Source: Camelimonas fluminis (lineage in GTDB: Bacteria; Pseudomonadota; Alphaproteobacteria; Rhizobiales; Beijerinckiaceae). Taken from it: DNA of 64,000 nt. The notes beneath the pieces were generated by a model. The model had not been told where the DNA came from, made no database searches, and saw only the letters and a program-made list of their open reading frames with translations. The position numbers were made by a program, and so were the translations under genes. Below, piece by piece: positions 33,213 through 42,065 of the stretch; the first letter of the stretch is position 1; each line of letters starts with the position of its first letter. Location: contig NZ_BNCG01000002.1 of the NCBI RefSeq assembly GCF_014656355.1, forward strand, positions 82,463 through 146,462, in the 5' to 3' direction.

Positions 33213-33881
33213 ATGCTCGCCCAGCTTGTCCTGCGCCGCGCCGCCCTCGCCGCCATTTGCCCCCCAGCCTCCATCGGCGGCGTGTGGCCGACGCTGGCGC
33301 AGGACAGGGTTTTTGACAGTCGCCTCGACGGATATGACAAGTTTGTCGCCGACGAGCCGCGCATCGCCATTGTCATCTACACCGAGGAGATGAGGTCGCA
33401 GCCGGGGTCGACCGTCAACGGCCAGCCACACACGCCGACCATCCAGCTCATCCTGCAGGTTACGGCCCGGCAGATTGTCGGCCATGACGATGAGGTGTCT
33501 CTGGACACGCCGTGGTCAGATCCGCTGCTCGAGGCCGCGATTGACACCACGTGCAGCCAGATCCTGCATCGCCTGATCGTCAAACCTCATGCGGCTTTTT
33601 TCCAGGCGCGCAGCAAAGTGACGGACCAGAGCAGCGAGCCATACCGCGAGTCGGAGGGCGGCTCGCCCCTCGCCGCCCGGGCCATCATCCTCAGTTGCCA
33701 GATGCCGCGTGATTACGGATCGCCCGCCTGGGCGCGCAAGGTCGCAGCGCTGCTGCCGGACGGCGACGCCGGCCGCCAGATCATCGAGGCCGCAGCCGCC
33801 GCGCTTGAGGCGACCATGGCCCTCGACATCCAGACGCCGCTGACCGGCGTCGACATCACCAAGGTCACGCCGATCGGCTGA
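33213..33881 (+). CDS. Tail-terminator-like structural protein
   Basis: 222 aa: MLAQLVLRRAALAAICPPAS, RIAIVIYTEEMRSQPGSTVN, TPTIQLILQVTARQIVGHDD, LLEAAIDTTCSQILHRLI. The alpha/beta layout with a long central strand (IQLILQVTAR) is what tail terminators (lambda gpU, Mu gpK region) look like. It is preceded by the connector and followed by DUF2635 and the sheath. Function by position. Confidence 0.6.
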   Translation: MLAQLVLRRAALAAICPPASIGGVWPTLAQDRVFDSRLDGYDKFVADEPRIAIVIYTEEMRSQPGSTVNGQPHTPTIQLILQVTARQIVGHDDEVSLDTPWSDPLLEAAIDTTCSQILHRLIVKPHAAFFQARSKVTDQSSEPYRESEGGSPLAARAIILSCQMPRDYGSPAWARKVAALLPDGDAGRQIIEAAAAALEATMALDIQTPLTGVDITKVTPIG

Positions 33882-33900
33882 CCGTCGCTGGAGCACCCCC

Positions 33901-34098
33901 ATGGAGATCTACGTCAAGCCCGCGCCGGAGCGCCGGGTGCGCGTCCCTGCGCGCGCTTACGCCGTCCTGCCGCCGGGAGGCGACAGCCTGCCGCGCGACG
34001 CCTGGCTGATCCGTCGCCTCGCCGCTGGCGACCTTGTCGAGGCGACCAACCCCAACAGCGAGCCGGCGGCAACGCCTGCGCCCGCCCCGAAAAAGTAA
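33901..34098 (+). CDS. DUF2635 protein (Mu gp38-like)
   Basis: 65 aa: MEIYVKPAPERRVRVPARAY, then LPPGGDSLPRDAWLIRRLAA and GDLVEA. The YVKPAPxxRVR start and the WxxRRLxxGDxV end are the DUF2635 pattern of Mu gp38, found directly upstream of Mu-type tail sheath genes, as here. Function unknown. A Pro/Ala tail ends the protein. Confidence 0.88.
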   Translation: MEIYVKPAPERRVRVPARAYAVLPPGGDSLPRDAWLIRRLAAGDLVEATNPNSEPAATPAPAPKK

Positions 34099-34113
34099 CC
34101 GGAGCCGCTGCCC

Positions 34114-35619
34114 ATGGCCGTGTCCTTTAATCAGATCCCCGCCTCGCTCCGGGTCCCCGGTATGCGGGTGGAGGTCAACAGCGGTGAGCGGCCCTATCAG
34201 GGCCAGTCCCGCATCCTTTTTATCGCGCCCAAGCTCGCCGCCGGCAAAGCGCCAGCCGGCGTGCCGATCCGTCTGCCGTCCAATCCCATCGAGGCGTTCG
34301 GCACGGGGTCCATCGCTGCCGAGGTCGCGTTGCTGGCCCGCCGTCAGTCCGCAGTCTACGAGATGTGGTTTTTGCCGGTAGCTGATCCGTCCGGTACGGC
34401 AGGGGCGCAGACGGTCACCGTCAACAGCGTGCCAGCAGCTGGGGCGTATCCGTTGTGGGTGCATGGTCGCCGTCGCAGCATTACGGTTGCCGGCGCCGAC
34501 ACCACGGCGACTCTCGCCGGCAAGATCGCAGCCGCGATCCAGTCGCCCTATTATCTGTCAGGCCTGCCCACGGCGATAACCCCGCCGGTCACCGCGGCGG
34601 CAGCAACCAACGTCGTCACCATCACCGACCGGCACAAGGGCGTGATCACCGGCACGGATAGCCGCGTCGACTTTGCGCTCTATGACGAGACGTCGGCGCT
34701 CGCCGCCGCCGTGACGGTCGGGGCGGTCACCGCCGGCACAGGCGCGCCGGATCTTGCCTTGGCCCTCGCGGCGCTCGGCGATACCGAGATCGACTGGTAC
34801 GGCTGCGTCTTTGACGATTCCGCCAGCATCGATGCGCTCAGTGATTTTGTCACCGCCCGCTGGGACCCGATGTCGATGCAGTACGGCCTGGCCGTGTTTG
34901 CGCGGCAGGATGCGTATGGCGCCCTCGCCGCCGCTGGCGGCGCCATGAACGATCGGGCGCGCATCCTCATCGGCCAGTACGACAGCCCGGACAGCAAGTG
35001 GGCCATCCTGGCTCAATGCACGGCCGGACTCGCCGAATATTATGATCTGGGCGCCACCCTCACCGAGGCGCAACGGCTGGCGAGACCGTGCAACGGCCGC
35101 ATCTTGCGCGATCTCAACCCGCCCAGATCCGGCGGCAATGCCTTTGACACGTCGGAGCGCAACGCCCTGTATTATGACGGCGTCTCGCCGCTGACCTGCA
35201 CGGCTGACGGCAAGGTGACGTTTGAGCGGGTGATCACGACGTATCAGCATGACGATCAGGGCATGGACGATATCAACTATCTCGATATCAACTACCCGCT
35301 GATCGACATCTACACCGTCCGCTACACCGCCAACTATGTCTGGGGTGTCCACGCCAACACCTCGGCGGCCGGCGATACGGAGCCGTATCACCCGGCCCAG
35401 TCGCGCCCCAAGGATGTGCGCGCCAGCTTTGGCCACGCGCTCAGCAAGCTGCGCAACGAGGCGCACATCCTCGAGGACATCGACGGCATGCTCAAGCGGC
35501 TGGTGGTCGAGCGCTCCAGCGACCCGACCCGCATCAATGCCGAGATGTCCATTGACCGGGTCAACCCGCTGCACGTGCTGGCGGTCAACGTCCAGGCGTC
35601 CGCCCAGTTCCAGTCCTGA
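34114..35619 (+). CDS. Tail sheath protein, Mu gpL family
   Basis: 501 aa. The contractile sheath subunit. It begins MAVSFNQIPASLRVPGMRVE, with VNSGERPYQGQSRILFIAPK, the family's N-terminus. The subtilisin-like middle (about 190-320) includes DIEIDWYGCVFDD-like strands and DARDRILIGQYDSP-like AMNDRARILIGQYDSPDSKW. The C-terminus has NYLDINYPLIDIYTVRYTAN and the conserved INAEMSIDRVNPLHVLAVNV strand that docks neighbouring subunits. Its presence defines the particle as contractile-tailed. Confidence 0.95.
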   Translation: MAVSFNQIPASLRVPGMRVEVNSGERPYQGQSRILFIAPKLAAGKAPAGVPIRLPSNPIEAFGTGSIAAEVALLARRQSAVYEMWFLPVADPSGTAGAQTVTVNSVPAAGAYPLWVHGRRRSITVAGADTTATLAGKIAAAIQSPYYLSGLPTAITPPVTAAAATNVVTITDRHKGVITGTDSRVDFALYDETSALAAAVTVGAVTAGTGAPDLALALAALGDTEIDWYGCVFDDSASIDALSDFVTARWDPMSMQYGLAVFARQDAYGALAAAGGAMNDRARILIGQYDSPDSKWAILAQCTAGLAEYYDLGATLTEAQRLARPCNGRILRDLNPPRSGGNAFDTSERNALYYDGVSPLTCTADGKVTFERVITTYQHDDQGMDDINYLDINYPLIDIYTVRYTANYVWGVHANTSAAGDTEPYHPAQSRPKDVRASFGHALSKLRNEAHILEDIDGMLKRLVVERSSDPTRINAEMSIDRVNPLHVLAVNVQASAQFQS

Positions 35620-35677
35620 TGCTCCGCCGGCGTGAGCCGGCCGCTCCCCTATCCAGACATCGCCCCGGAGATACCCG

Positions 35678-36049
35678 ATGCAAACCTTTGGCGAGTGCAG
35701 TTTCAAGCTCGGCGGGCGGTCATACACCGCCCGCGCCTCCGCCGAGTTGACCAATGTCGGCCTGGAGACCGCCGTCGAGGGCAACATCGACGGCACTGTC
35801 TACCAGACCGCCAAGACCAAACCGTCGGTCATCAAGCTGGATCTCGAGGATCCGCTCGAGGGCACGTTTACTGCGGCAGACATGGTGACGCCGCAGGACG
35901 TGACCTTTGTCGAGGAGCATCGCGGCGTGACGCACCTCTACACCGCCGCCAAGGCGATCGGTGAGCCGCAATATGCCCCCGACAGTGGCGCGATCACCAA
36001 CATCAGCTTTGGCTGTCAGCGCGCCAACTATCGCCGCGTCGGCAGCTGA
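35678..36049 (+). CDS. Tail tube protein, Mu gpM family
   Basis: 123 aa: MQTFGECSFKLGGRSYTARA, SAELTNVGLETAVEGNIDG, DLEDPLEGTFTAADMVTPQD, ITNISFGCQRANYRRVGS. All-beta, correct size for the Mu-type inner tube (Mu gpM). It follows the sheath with 58 bp between, in the normal order. Confidence 0.92.
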   Translation: MQTFGECSFKLGGRSYTARASAELTNVGLETAVEGNIDGTVYQTAKTKPSVIKLDLEDPLEGTFTAADMVTPQDVTFVEEHRGVTHLYTAAKAIGEPQYAPDSGAITNISFGCQRANYRRVGS

Positions 36050-36077
36050 CGCGCATACATATTAAGGAGTCCGCGCC

Positions 36078-36446
36078 GTGGCTGACGCCGTCGTCAAACT
36101 CACCAAACCGATCACCACCCACAAGGGCGCGGTCACTGAACTGCGCTTTCGGGAGCCGACATTTGCCGAGCTGCGCCAGTTCGGCGAGCCGTACTCCCGC
36201 GCCTTTGGCAAAGACGGCGTTGTGATCAGCCGCATCAGCTATGACGTGGTCAACGACTATGCCCGGGCTCTTGTGCAGGGCGTTGAGCCGCTATTGCTCG
36301 ACCAGTGCAGCGCCCGCGACGGCGTCGCCATCGGTGATGTCATCATCGGTTTTTTCTCCGCGCCGGCGGCAGGGCCGGCGCCGAGCAACGAGCTGCCGAA
36401 CTCGTCTTTGAACTCGGATGGGACGCCGCCTCTGTCGATCGGATGA
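36078..36446 (+). CDS. Tail assembly chaperone, Mu gp41-like (zero-frame product)
   Basis: 122 aa: MADAVVKLTKPITTHKGAVT, ELRFREPTFAELRQFGEPYS, then DYARALVQGVEPLLLDQCSA and GVAIGDVIIGFFSAP. This is the Mu gp41 / gpE family chaperone made before the tape measure. The zero-frame C-terminus (PSNELPNSSLNSDGTPPLSI) has no family character; the conserved C-terminal part lies in the -1 frame beyond a slippery site at 36350, so this is the shorter of two products. Confidence 0.88.
   Translation: MADAVVKLTKPITTHKGAVTELRFREPTFAELRQFGEPYSRAFGKDGVVISRISYDVVNDYARALVQGVEPLLLDQCSARDGVAIGDVIIGFFSAPAAGPAPSNELPNSSLNSDGTPPLSIG
36350..36381 (+). promoter_or_regulatory. Programmed -1 ribosomal frameshift site (slippery heptamer plus stem-loop)
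   Basis: The heptamer T-TTT-TTC (36350-36356) is in the correct phase relative to the gp41-like frame (codons TTT, TTC). Three bases later an 8-bp GC stem (GCGCCGGC 36360-36367, GCCGGCGC 36374-36381) with a 6-nt loop can pause the ribosome. In the -1 frame translation continues to a stop at 36515-36517. Confidence 0.85.
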
Positions 36447-36517
36447 CGCCGTCTGATCTGGTCTGGTGGCACAGCCAGGCGGTCAAGCATTTCGAAAAGC
36501 GCAAACGTCGCCGGTAA
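36356..36517 (+). CDS. Tail assembly chaperone extension, Mu gp42-like (made by -1 frameshift)
   Basis: The -1 frame entered at 36356 adds 53 residues to give a gp41-gp42 fusion of about 146 aa. The extension reads LRAGGRAGAEQRAAELVFEL, then GWDAASVDRMTPSDLVWWHS and QAVKHFEKRKRRR. The MTxxDLxWWxxxA helix is the conserved feature of the downstream chaperone in many contractile phages. It has no start codon or ribosome site of its own. It ends 15 bp before the tape-measure ATG, as expected for the longer chaperone that recruits tape measure protein. Confidence 0.82.
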   Translation, partial: LRAGGRAGAEQRAAELVFELGWDAASVDRMTPSDLVWWHSQAVKHFEKRKRRR

Positions 36518-36532
36518 CGAGAGGATATGCGG

Positions 36533-38716
36533 ATGGCCGACAAGGTGATGACCGCCGAGGCCCGCATCAAGGCCACCTATACTGGCGACGGTTTTGCCCG
36601 GGCCGCCGCCGATGCCAGGCGCGCGACCAAGGATCTCAATGCCCTCGGCGGCTCCCGCGGTATGCGGGCGGCGGCGCGAGACATGCGCGAGATGTCCTTC
36701 GCCGCAAAAAGCATGCGCGGCGCAAAATTTACGCCTTATGCCGATATCGTCAGCGCTCACCATGCTGCCCAAGCGTCAAGGATGTTCCGGCGCAGCGACT
36801 ACGCGCTGGCCCGTACGGCGGGTATGGCCACTGGCGGCGGCTCCGGCGCTGGCGCCGGGCTCGGCGCGATGGGGCTTGCGCGCGGCGGGGCTTTGGCGGC
36901 GGGAGTGATTGGCCCGGCGGTTACGGCCTACGCTGGCAAGCAAGCCGTCGAAAATTGGGCCGACCTCGAAATGGCTGTCACCCGTGTGGGCATTACGGCC
37001 GAGGCGTCATCTGGGCAGGTCGCGGCGGCGCTAAAGCTTTTCCGCGATCAGGGGCCAGCCATGGGGATGGTCGCCAAGGATATGGCCGGCGCTGCTGATC
37101 AGTTCGTCGCGGCCGGGCTTGATTTTGAGACCGCGACCAGTTCCGTGCCGGCAACAGTTCGCGCGGCCAAGGCTTCGGGGGGCGCAACCGAGGATCTTGC
37201 ATCGGCCGGCATCGCGGCCATCCAGCAGTTTGGGTTCACCGCCAACACCTTGGGCCGGGCCTACGATATCATGGCCAAGGGCGGCAAAGAGGGCCGCTAC
37301 GAGCTGCGAAACATGGCCAAGGATCTGCCGAGCGTCGGTGCCGGGGCCAAGAGACTTGGCCTATCTGGAGAGGTGGGCCTCGCCAAAACAGTCGCGGCGC
37401 TGGAGATCATTCGGGACTCGGTTGGCAGCGCCGACGAAGCGGCAAACCGCTGGGAAAATGTTTCGCAAAAGGCATTCTCAGAAGACACATCAAAGCGCTT
37501 CGCGAAAATGGGCGTCAATTTAGAGGACGAAATTAAGAAAGGCGCGAAGAACGGCATCGATGCATTGCAGGTTCTGCTTGTAAATACTGAAAAATTGACC
37601 AAAGGCGACCCATTTAAAATGGCGCAATTGTTTGGTGACATGCAGGTGCTTGAAGGCATGCAGGCGATGGTCAAGAACCTGCCGCGACTTGCAAGTCTGA
37701 CGAAAACCATCCTCAATGATTCCGCTGGAACGATCGAAAACGACTACAAGCGGATCGCTGACCTGACCCGGCAATCCATGGATCGCATGGGCGCATCATT
37801 TGATCGCATGGCGGGCAACATCGGCCAGAGCTTGTCCAAGGTAGTCGTGCCAGCGATGGATCACATCAGCGATGTGCTGGAGGGCAAGCTCGGGACGCCG
37901 CAAGAATCACTTGATGCCCGCCGAGATTTCCGGCTCCCCGATGGCACGCGCATGACACAGGCGCAGTACGACGCCATGCAAGCCAAGCTCAAAGAGCGCG
38001 AGTCAAAGCTTGACCCCACTGGCCAACTGACCAGAGCGGGGGTCCGCCCGCTTGGCCCAGCCGGACAGGACGCAGCCCTGCGAGTCCAGGCGGCAACCGC
38101 ACGGCAAGCGGCGCAGGCGGAGATAGATGACCTCCGACAACGCGCGGCGACAGAGGACGCAGCCTTGGGCACGCGCGGTGCGATCAATCAGCACCGCCGC
38201 CGCAATCGCGATCAGCAGATCGCCGAGTTGCAGCGCAAGATGGACCTACCGGACGCAGCTCTTGCAGTCGCCAGCGCCCTCGCTGCCCAGGACAAATGGG
38301 GCAACCAGCGCCGCGCCTTTACGCCGATCGGCACCGGAGCCAACGGCATATCCTCAGCGCCGGGCGGTCCGCTTAATCCGACATTCTCTCGCTGGGGTAT
38401 CGGTGGGCTGGATGGCGGAAAAACGCCGACAGGGCATAGGTTTGTCAACATCCCAGATGCCGGGGGAAAGACCCATCAGGACATCAACTCGGTGCTCGGC
38501 AACGGCAAAATCGAGGCGACCGTCAAGCCCGATCAGGTCAAAGCAGAGCTGACCGGGTCGGCAGAGGTCACGGGCACCGGCCAGTTCACCATTACGATTG
38601 ATGACGGGCAGGTTGTCCGAGCGCTCGCGCAGCAAAATCAGGCAATGATGCAGCTGCGGGGCGAGGTCCGGGCCGGAAAATCCTCCTCAACCTCGATGCC
38701 GCAATATGAAAAATAG
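36533..38716 (+). CDS. Tail tape measure protein
   Basis: 727 aa from 36533 (an ATG at 36527 is too close to the AGAGG site). It sets tail length. The N-terminal part has MTAEARIKATYTGDGFARAA and a Gly/Ala-rich membrane-like segment (about 100-135). The conserved PhageMin_Tail region follows: ENWADLEMAVTRVGITAEAS, LASAGIAAIQQFGFTANTLG, YDIMAKGGKEGRYELRNMAK. Around 37440-37720 the base composition dips (codons AAA, TTT, GAA common), suggesting a recombined segment. The C-terminal part is helical, then beta (TGTGQFTITIDDGQV). Confidence 0.92.
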   Translation: MADKVMTAEARIKATYTGDGFARAAADARRATKDLNALGGSRGMRAAARDMREMSFAAKSMRGAKFTPYADIVSAHHAAQASRMFRRSDYALARTAGMATGGGSGAGAGLGAMGLARGGALAAGVIGPAVTAYAGKQAVENWADLEMAVTRVGITAEASSGQVAAALKLFRDQGPAMGMVAKDMAGAADQFVAAGLDFETATSSVPATVRAAKASGGATEDLASAGIAAIQQFGFTANTLGRAYDIMAKGGKEGRYELRNMAKDLPSVGAGAKRLGLSGEVGLAKTVAALEIIRDSVGSADEAANRWENVSQKAFSEDTSKRFAKMGVNLEDEIKKGAKNGIDALQVLLVNTEKLTKGDPFKMAQLFGDMQVLEGMQAMVKNLPRLASLTKTILNDSAGTIENDYKRIADLTRQSMDRMGASFDRMAGNIGQSLSKVVVPAMDHISDVLEGKLGTPQESLDARRDFRLPDGTRMTQAQYDAMQAKLKERESKLDPTGQLTRAGVRPLGPAGQDAALRVQAATARQAAQAEIDDLRQRAATEDAALGTRGAINQHRRRNRDQQIAELQRKMDLPDAALAVASALAAQDKWGNQRRAFTPIGTGANGISSAPGGPLNPTFSRWGIGGLDGGKTPTGHRFVNIPDAGGKTHQDINSVLGNGKIEATVKPDQVKAELTGSAEVTGTGQFTITIDDGQVVRALAQQNQAMMQLRGEVRAGKSSSTSMPQYEK

Positions 38717-38727
38717 GGATCACGCCC

Positions 38728-39183
38728 ATGACGGCGCTGGACGAACTGTCACCGGCGTCGTTTGCCGGCGTGCCATTTCACATCGAGCGCGAGGTCACAT
38801 CCGGATCTCGCGCCGTCGCCATCCATGAGCTGGCTGGCGCCAACGATTGGGTGACGCAGGATCGCGGCCTGAAGGCATCGCGCGCCCGGCTGCTCTGCTA
38901 TGTGGCGGAGATGGCCGGCGTCAAACCCAACAGCTACGCGCTCTGGGGGGCGTGCGAATCCGGCGTTGGCCTGCTCTCACTGCCCCATGCGCCCCCGCGC
39001 ATGGCCTGGCCGCTTGAATGGGAGCGCGCGCAGGAGCGCGACAAGATTGGATTTGTTGCCTTTGAGATCAGCTTTGCCGATGAGCCGCCAGCCATGCTTG
39101 GCGTCTCTCCGCTGCTGGCCCCGGCCGCCGTTGCCAGCGGCTTTGCCGCCCTCACCTCCGCGCTTGGGAGCGCCCTGTCATGA
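38728..39183 (+). CDS. DNA circularization protein gpN, N-terminal part
   Basis: 151 aa: SFAGVPFHIEREVTSGSRAV, AIHELAGANDWVTQDRGLKA, SGVGLLSLPHAPPRMAWPLE. This is the DNA_circ_N domain of Mu gpN, a baseplate-associated protein also reported to bind DNA ends. In Mu the protein is one chain of about 490 aa; here the N-terminal domain ends at 39183 and a second gene, coupled by ATGA, supplies the C-terminal part. Confidence 0.85.
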   Translation: MTALDELSPASFAGVPFHIEREVTSGSRAVAIHELAGANDWVTQDRGLKASRARLLCYVAEMAGVKPNSYALWGACESGVGLLSLPHAPPRMAWPLEWERAQERDKIGFVAFEISFADEPPAMLGVSPLLAPAAVASGFAALTSALGSALS

Positions 39184-39968
39184 TGCAGCTGGATACGGCC
39201 CGCGCCCGCCTTGCCTGGCTGGCGACGGCGGCGGCGATCGGCGCAGCGCTGCAAAGCCGCGCGGCGCGTTTTGTCGACGGCGACGTGCGCAAGGCTGTCG
39301 CCGCCGCCATGCCGGGTTTTGTCGGTGTGGACCTGTCGGACCCGGATCGTGGTCATATCCTGTCCAACGCCATGGCCAAGGTGGTCGACGCGGTGCGCGT
39401 CTCCCCTGATCCTGAGGCAGCGCAGTTGCTGGTCGACTGCGCCGCCGATATCTCAGCCACCGACATCGCCGCGGCTCCGCAACGCCCGCCGGTGGCCGAT
39501 CAGGCCATTGTGCTGCCGACGCCCTCACCGCCCGGGCCTGCCCCCCGCGCTCTATCGCGCCAGCTGGCGGGGAAAACTGCGGCGGCGGTGCGCGATGCGC
39601 TCCGCGCTCTGGCCTGCGTCGCCTATGCCCGCCGGGTGATGGCGACGACATACGCCACACGCGATGACGCCCTGCACGCCCGGGCGGGACTGACCGCGTT
39701 GTTTGCGCCGCTGCTCGATACCGGCGCGCTGGATCAGGTCAGTTACGGGCTGGTCGCCAAGGCATGGGGCGACGCATCAGGCCATCTGCTGGATCAGGCC
39801 GCCGGGCTCAAGCGGATCATCCGCGTCGAGTCCACACGCTCCCTGCCCGCCACGCTACTGGCCTGGCAGATCTATGGCGACACCACCCGCGCCGGCGAGC
39901 TTGTCGCCCGCAACCGCATCGCCACCCCGGCATTCATGCCGACGATCATTGAGGCAATCGCCCCATAG
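39180..39968 (+). CDS. DNA circularization protein gpN, C-terminal part (separate gene)
   Basis: 262 aa. Helical, with the characteristic gpN C-terminus: SLPATLLAWQIYGDTTRAGE, LVARNRIATPAFMP. The start overlaps the stop of the N-terminal gene (ATGATG), so both are probably made in equal amounts. It could be a natural split of gpN or an old nonsense/frameshift event that stayed functional. The middle part (about 120-200) is Pro/Ala rich and poorly conserved. Confidence 0.8.
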   Translation: MMQLDTARARLAWLATAAAIGAALQSRAARFVDGDVRKAVAAAMPGFVGVDLSDPDRGHILSNAMAKVVDAVRVSPDPEAAQLLVDCAADISATDIAAAPQRPPVADQAIVLPTPSPPGPAPRALSRQLAGKTAAAVRDALRALACVAYARRVMATTYATRDDALHARAGLTALFAPLLDTGALDQVSYGLVAKAWGDASGHLLDQAAGLKRIIRVESTRSLPATLLAWQIYGDTTRAGELVARNRIATPAFMPTIIEAIAP

Positions 39969-39976
39969 GAGCCGCA

Positions 39977-41074
39977 ATGGCTGACGAGTCAGTTGTTATC
40001 GAGGCGGACGGCGCGCCCCTCGATGGCGTGCTGCGCCTCACATTGAGCTATGGAGCGACCGAGGGCGTGCGCAAAGCCTCCATCACCATGGTGGAGCGTG
40101 ATCGTCGCTTTGTTGCCCCGCCCGGCGCAAAGATCAAAATCACCGATGACGGCGACCCCGTGCTCACCGGCATTGTGCGGGACTACAGCAGCGCGGCGAT
40201 CAAGGATGGCCGCGAGATCACCCTGTCGATCGAGAGCAACACCTGCGATCTGGCCGAGTGCTCATGCGTCCACAAAACCGGCAGCGTCAAACAAAAAAAG
40301 CTGCACGAGGCAGCCGACGAGCTGGCCAAGGGCGACGGCGACGGCTTTGCCGCCAAAATCAAAGCCGAGGGCGCGTTTGATCCGATCGACAAGGTGACCA
40401 CCGTCCCCGGCGAAACGGTGTTTGAGTTGATGGAGCGCTATGCCAGATCGCAGGGCGCGTACATCACCGACGACGCCAACGGCGATCAGGTGCTGTTCAA
40501 GGGGGTTCGCGGCCGGCACTCCGGCGTGTTGGCTCTGCCCGGCAACGTCATTGCAGCGCCCAACGCCACCCTGAGCGAGCGCAACAAATTTAGCGAGACC
40601 CGTGTGCGCGGCCAGTCCGCACGCAAGCACGGCAAGGCTGATCTGCGCTCAGAAGGCATCACCAAAAACGCCGCCGTCAAACGCTACCGTCCGCAAGTCA
40701 TCAACCACGAGGGCGAAGCGGATGCGCAGCGTTTGCGCAAGCGGGCTGGCTATGACCAGCAACGCGCTGGCGCGGCGTCGGCGACCGCCACCATGATCGC
40801 GCCCGGCTGGCGCGCCGACGACGGCAAGCACTGGCAGCCCGGCTACATCATCGCCGTCGACGCCTGGGATGAGCTGCGCATCGAGGGCGACATGGCGATA
40901 TCCAGCGTCGTCCTGCGCTGGGACAAAGAGGACAAAGTCGGCAAAACCGCCATCCTCGAGCTGCGCGACCCCGGCTCGTTTGGCGAGCAAGCCAAAAAGG
41001 GCGCGTCCCAGCGATCCGAATCCGCCTGGGATTTTGTCGATCCCGAGCCTTACCTCAACATGGATGGCCCATGA
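39977..41074 (+). CDS. Baseplate hub protein, Mu gpP-like (contractile injection system protein)
   Basis: 365 aa: VVIEADGAPLDGVLRLTLSY, GDPVLTGIVRDYSSAAIKDG, ITLSIESNTCDLAECSCVHK, VTTVPGETVFELMERYARSQ, GAYITDDANGDQVLFKG. This is the gpD/gpP-type hub fold that joins tube and spike. It overlaps the following spike gene by 4 bp (ATGA). Confidence 0.88.
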   Translation: MADESVVIEADGAPLDGVLRLTLSYGATEGVRKASITMVERDRRFVAPPGAKIKITDDGDPVLTGIVRDYSSAAIKDGREITLSIESNTCDLAECSCVHKTGSVKQKKLHEAADELAKGDGDGFAAKIKAEGAFDPIDKVTTVPGETVFELMERYARSQGAYITDDANGDQVLFKGVRGRHSGVLALPGNVIAAPNATLSERNKFSETRVRGQSARKHGKADLRSEGITKNAAVKRYRPQVINHEGEADAQRLRKRAGYDQQRAGAASATATMIAPGWRADDGKHWQPGYIIAVDAWDELRIEGDMAISSVVLRWDKEDKVGKTAILELRDPGSFGEQAKKGASQRSESAWDFVDPEPYLNMDGP

Positions 41075-41505
41075 TCCGCATCGAGATCACGTCTGTCCGT
41101 GACGACGGCGACCTGCAGCTCATCAGCGGCCGGACGCAGGCGGGCGAGGAGATTGAGGACGCCGTCCGCATCCAGGGGCATGGCCTCACTACCCACCCAC
41201 CCGTGGGCGCTATCGGCATCGTCGTGTTTTTGTACGGGCGGCGCGACATGCCGTCCTGCATCGGCATCGAGGATCCGAGCCTGCGCGTCAAAAACCAGCA
41301 GGCCGGCGGCGCGACGCTCTATGACCACAAGGGCAATGCCCTGCGCCTCTCCGGCGATGGCGGCTCCGCCCTGGTGAGCGAGGCCGGCAACACTGTCGTC
41401 GGCGCCAAGGCCGGGCAGACCCGCGTCGGCGGCGATGGCTCGGGCTCCTATGTCCGTGTCCTGACCGAGAGCGGCCCCTCAAGCACGGTGTTTGCCCGCC
41501 TATGA
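41071..41505 (+). CDS. Baseplate spike protein, Mu gp45-like
   Basis: 144 aa. An OB-fold start (IRIEITSVRDDGDLQLISGR, PVGAIGIVVFLYGRRDMP) is followed by a short beta-helical stretch (LYDHKGNALRLSGDGGSALV). It is the Mu gp45/P2 gpV-type cell-puncturing spike. The apex His/iron motif is not evident, so a separate tip may be missing. Coupled on both sides. Confidence 0.88.
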   Translation: MIRIEITSVRDDGDLQLISGRTQAGEEIEDAVRIQGHGLTTHPPVGAIGIVVFLYGRRDMPSCIGIEDPSLRVKNQQAGGATLYDHKGNALRLSGDGGSALVSEAGNTVVGAKAGQTRVGGDGSGSYVRVLTESGPSSTVFARL

Positions 41506-42065
41506 CCCGCATCATTGACCCGGCCGGCAACGCCGCGCCGTCATCGCCGGATCTTGTGTTGATCGCAGATCCGGTGCTCGGCGCCGATCGCGCCGATTTT
41601 GCCCTTGCCGGCCCCAGCGACCAACACAACCCGCTCGGTCTGTGCGCCGGCCAGACCTTGGCCACGGCGATCGCGCTCTGCCTGATGACCGATGCGCGAG
41701 GCGCGGTTGATCAGGATGACGGCGACCAGATCGACCTGCGCGGCTGGCCCGGCGACGGCTTTGACGTTGACGCCGCGCGCGGCGAAGCGGCGCTCGGCAA
41801 TACGGTGTGGGAACGATTCCGCTGGCCGGCCGACGCAGCAAACGCCAGCCAGATCGCAGCCCGGTTTGCTGCGGCGCTCGAGCCATTGCGCCGTCAGGGC
41901 GTGATTGGCGAGGTCCGGTTTGACGCGACCCCGGATCCGGCCCGCAACCGGATCACCATCAATGTCCGCATCGCCGCCCCTTCGGGTCGCGTGATCTACG
42001 ACGGCCCCTTCGCCGGGCTGTGGGAGGCCATCCTTGCCGTTCGCGATCCCCTCTCTCCTCGATAA
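41502..42065 (+). CDS. Baseplate protein, Mu gp46-like
   Basis: 187 aa: TRIIDPAGNAAPSSPDLVLI, CAGQTLATAIALCLMTDARG, DLRGWPGDGFDVDAARGEAA, NTVWERFRWPADAA, NRITINVRIAAPSGRVIYDG. Matches the gp46 (GpW/gp25-related) family that forms baseplate wedges. It overlaps the gp47-like gene by 32 bp. Confidence 0.86.
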   Translation: MTRIIDPAGNAAPSSPDLVLIADPVLGADRADFALAGPSDQHNPLGLCAGQTLATAIALCLMTDARGAVDQDDGDQIDLRGWPGDGFDVDAARGEAALGNTVWERFRWPADAANASQIAARFAAALEPLRRQGVIGEVRFDATPDPARNRITINVRIAAPSGRVIYDGPFAGLWEAILAVRDPLSPR

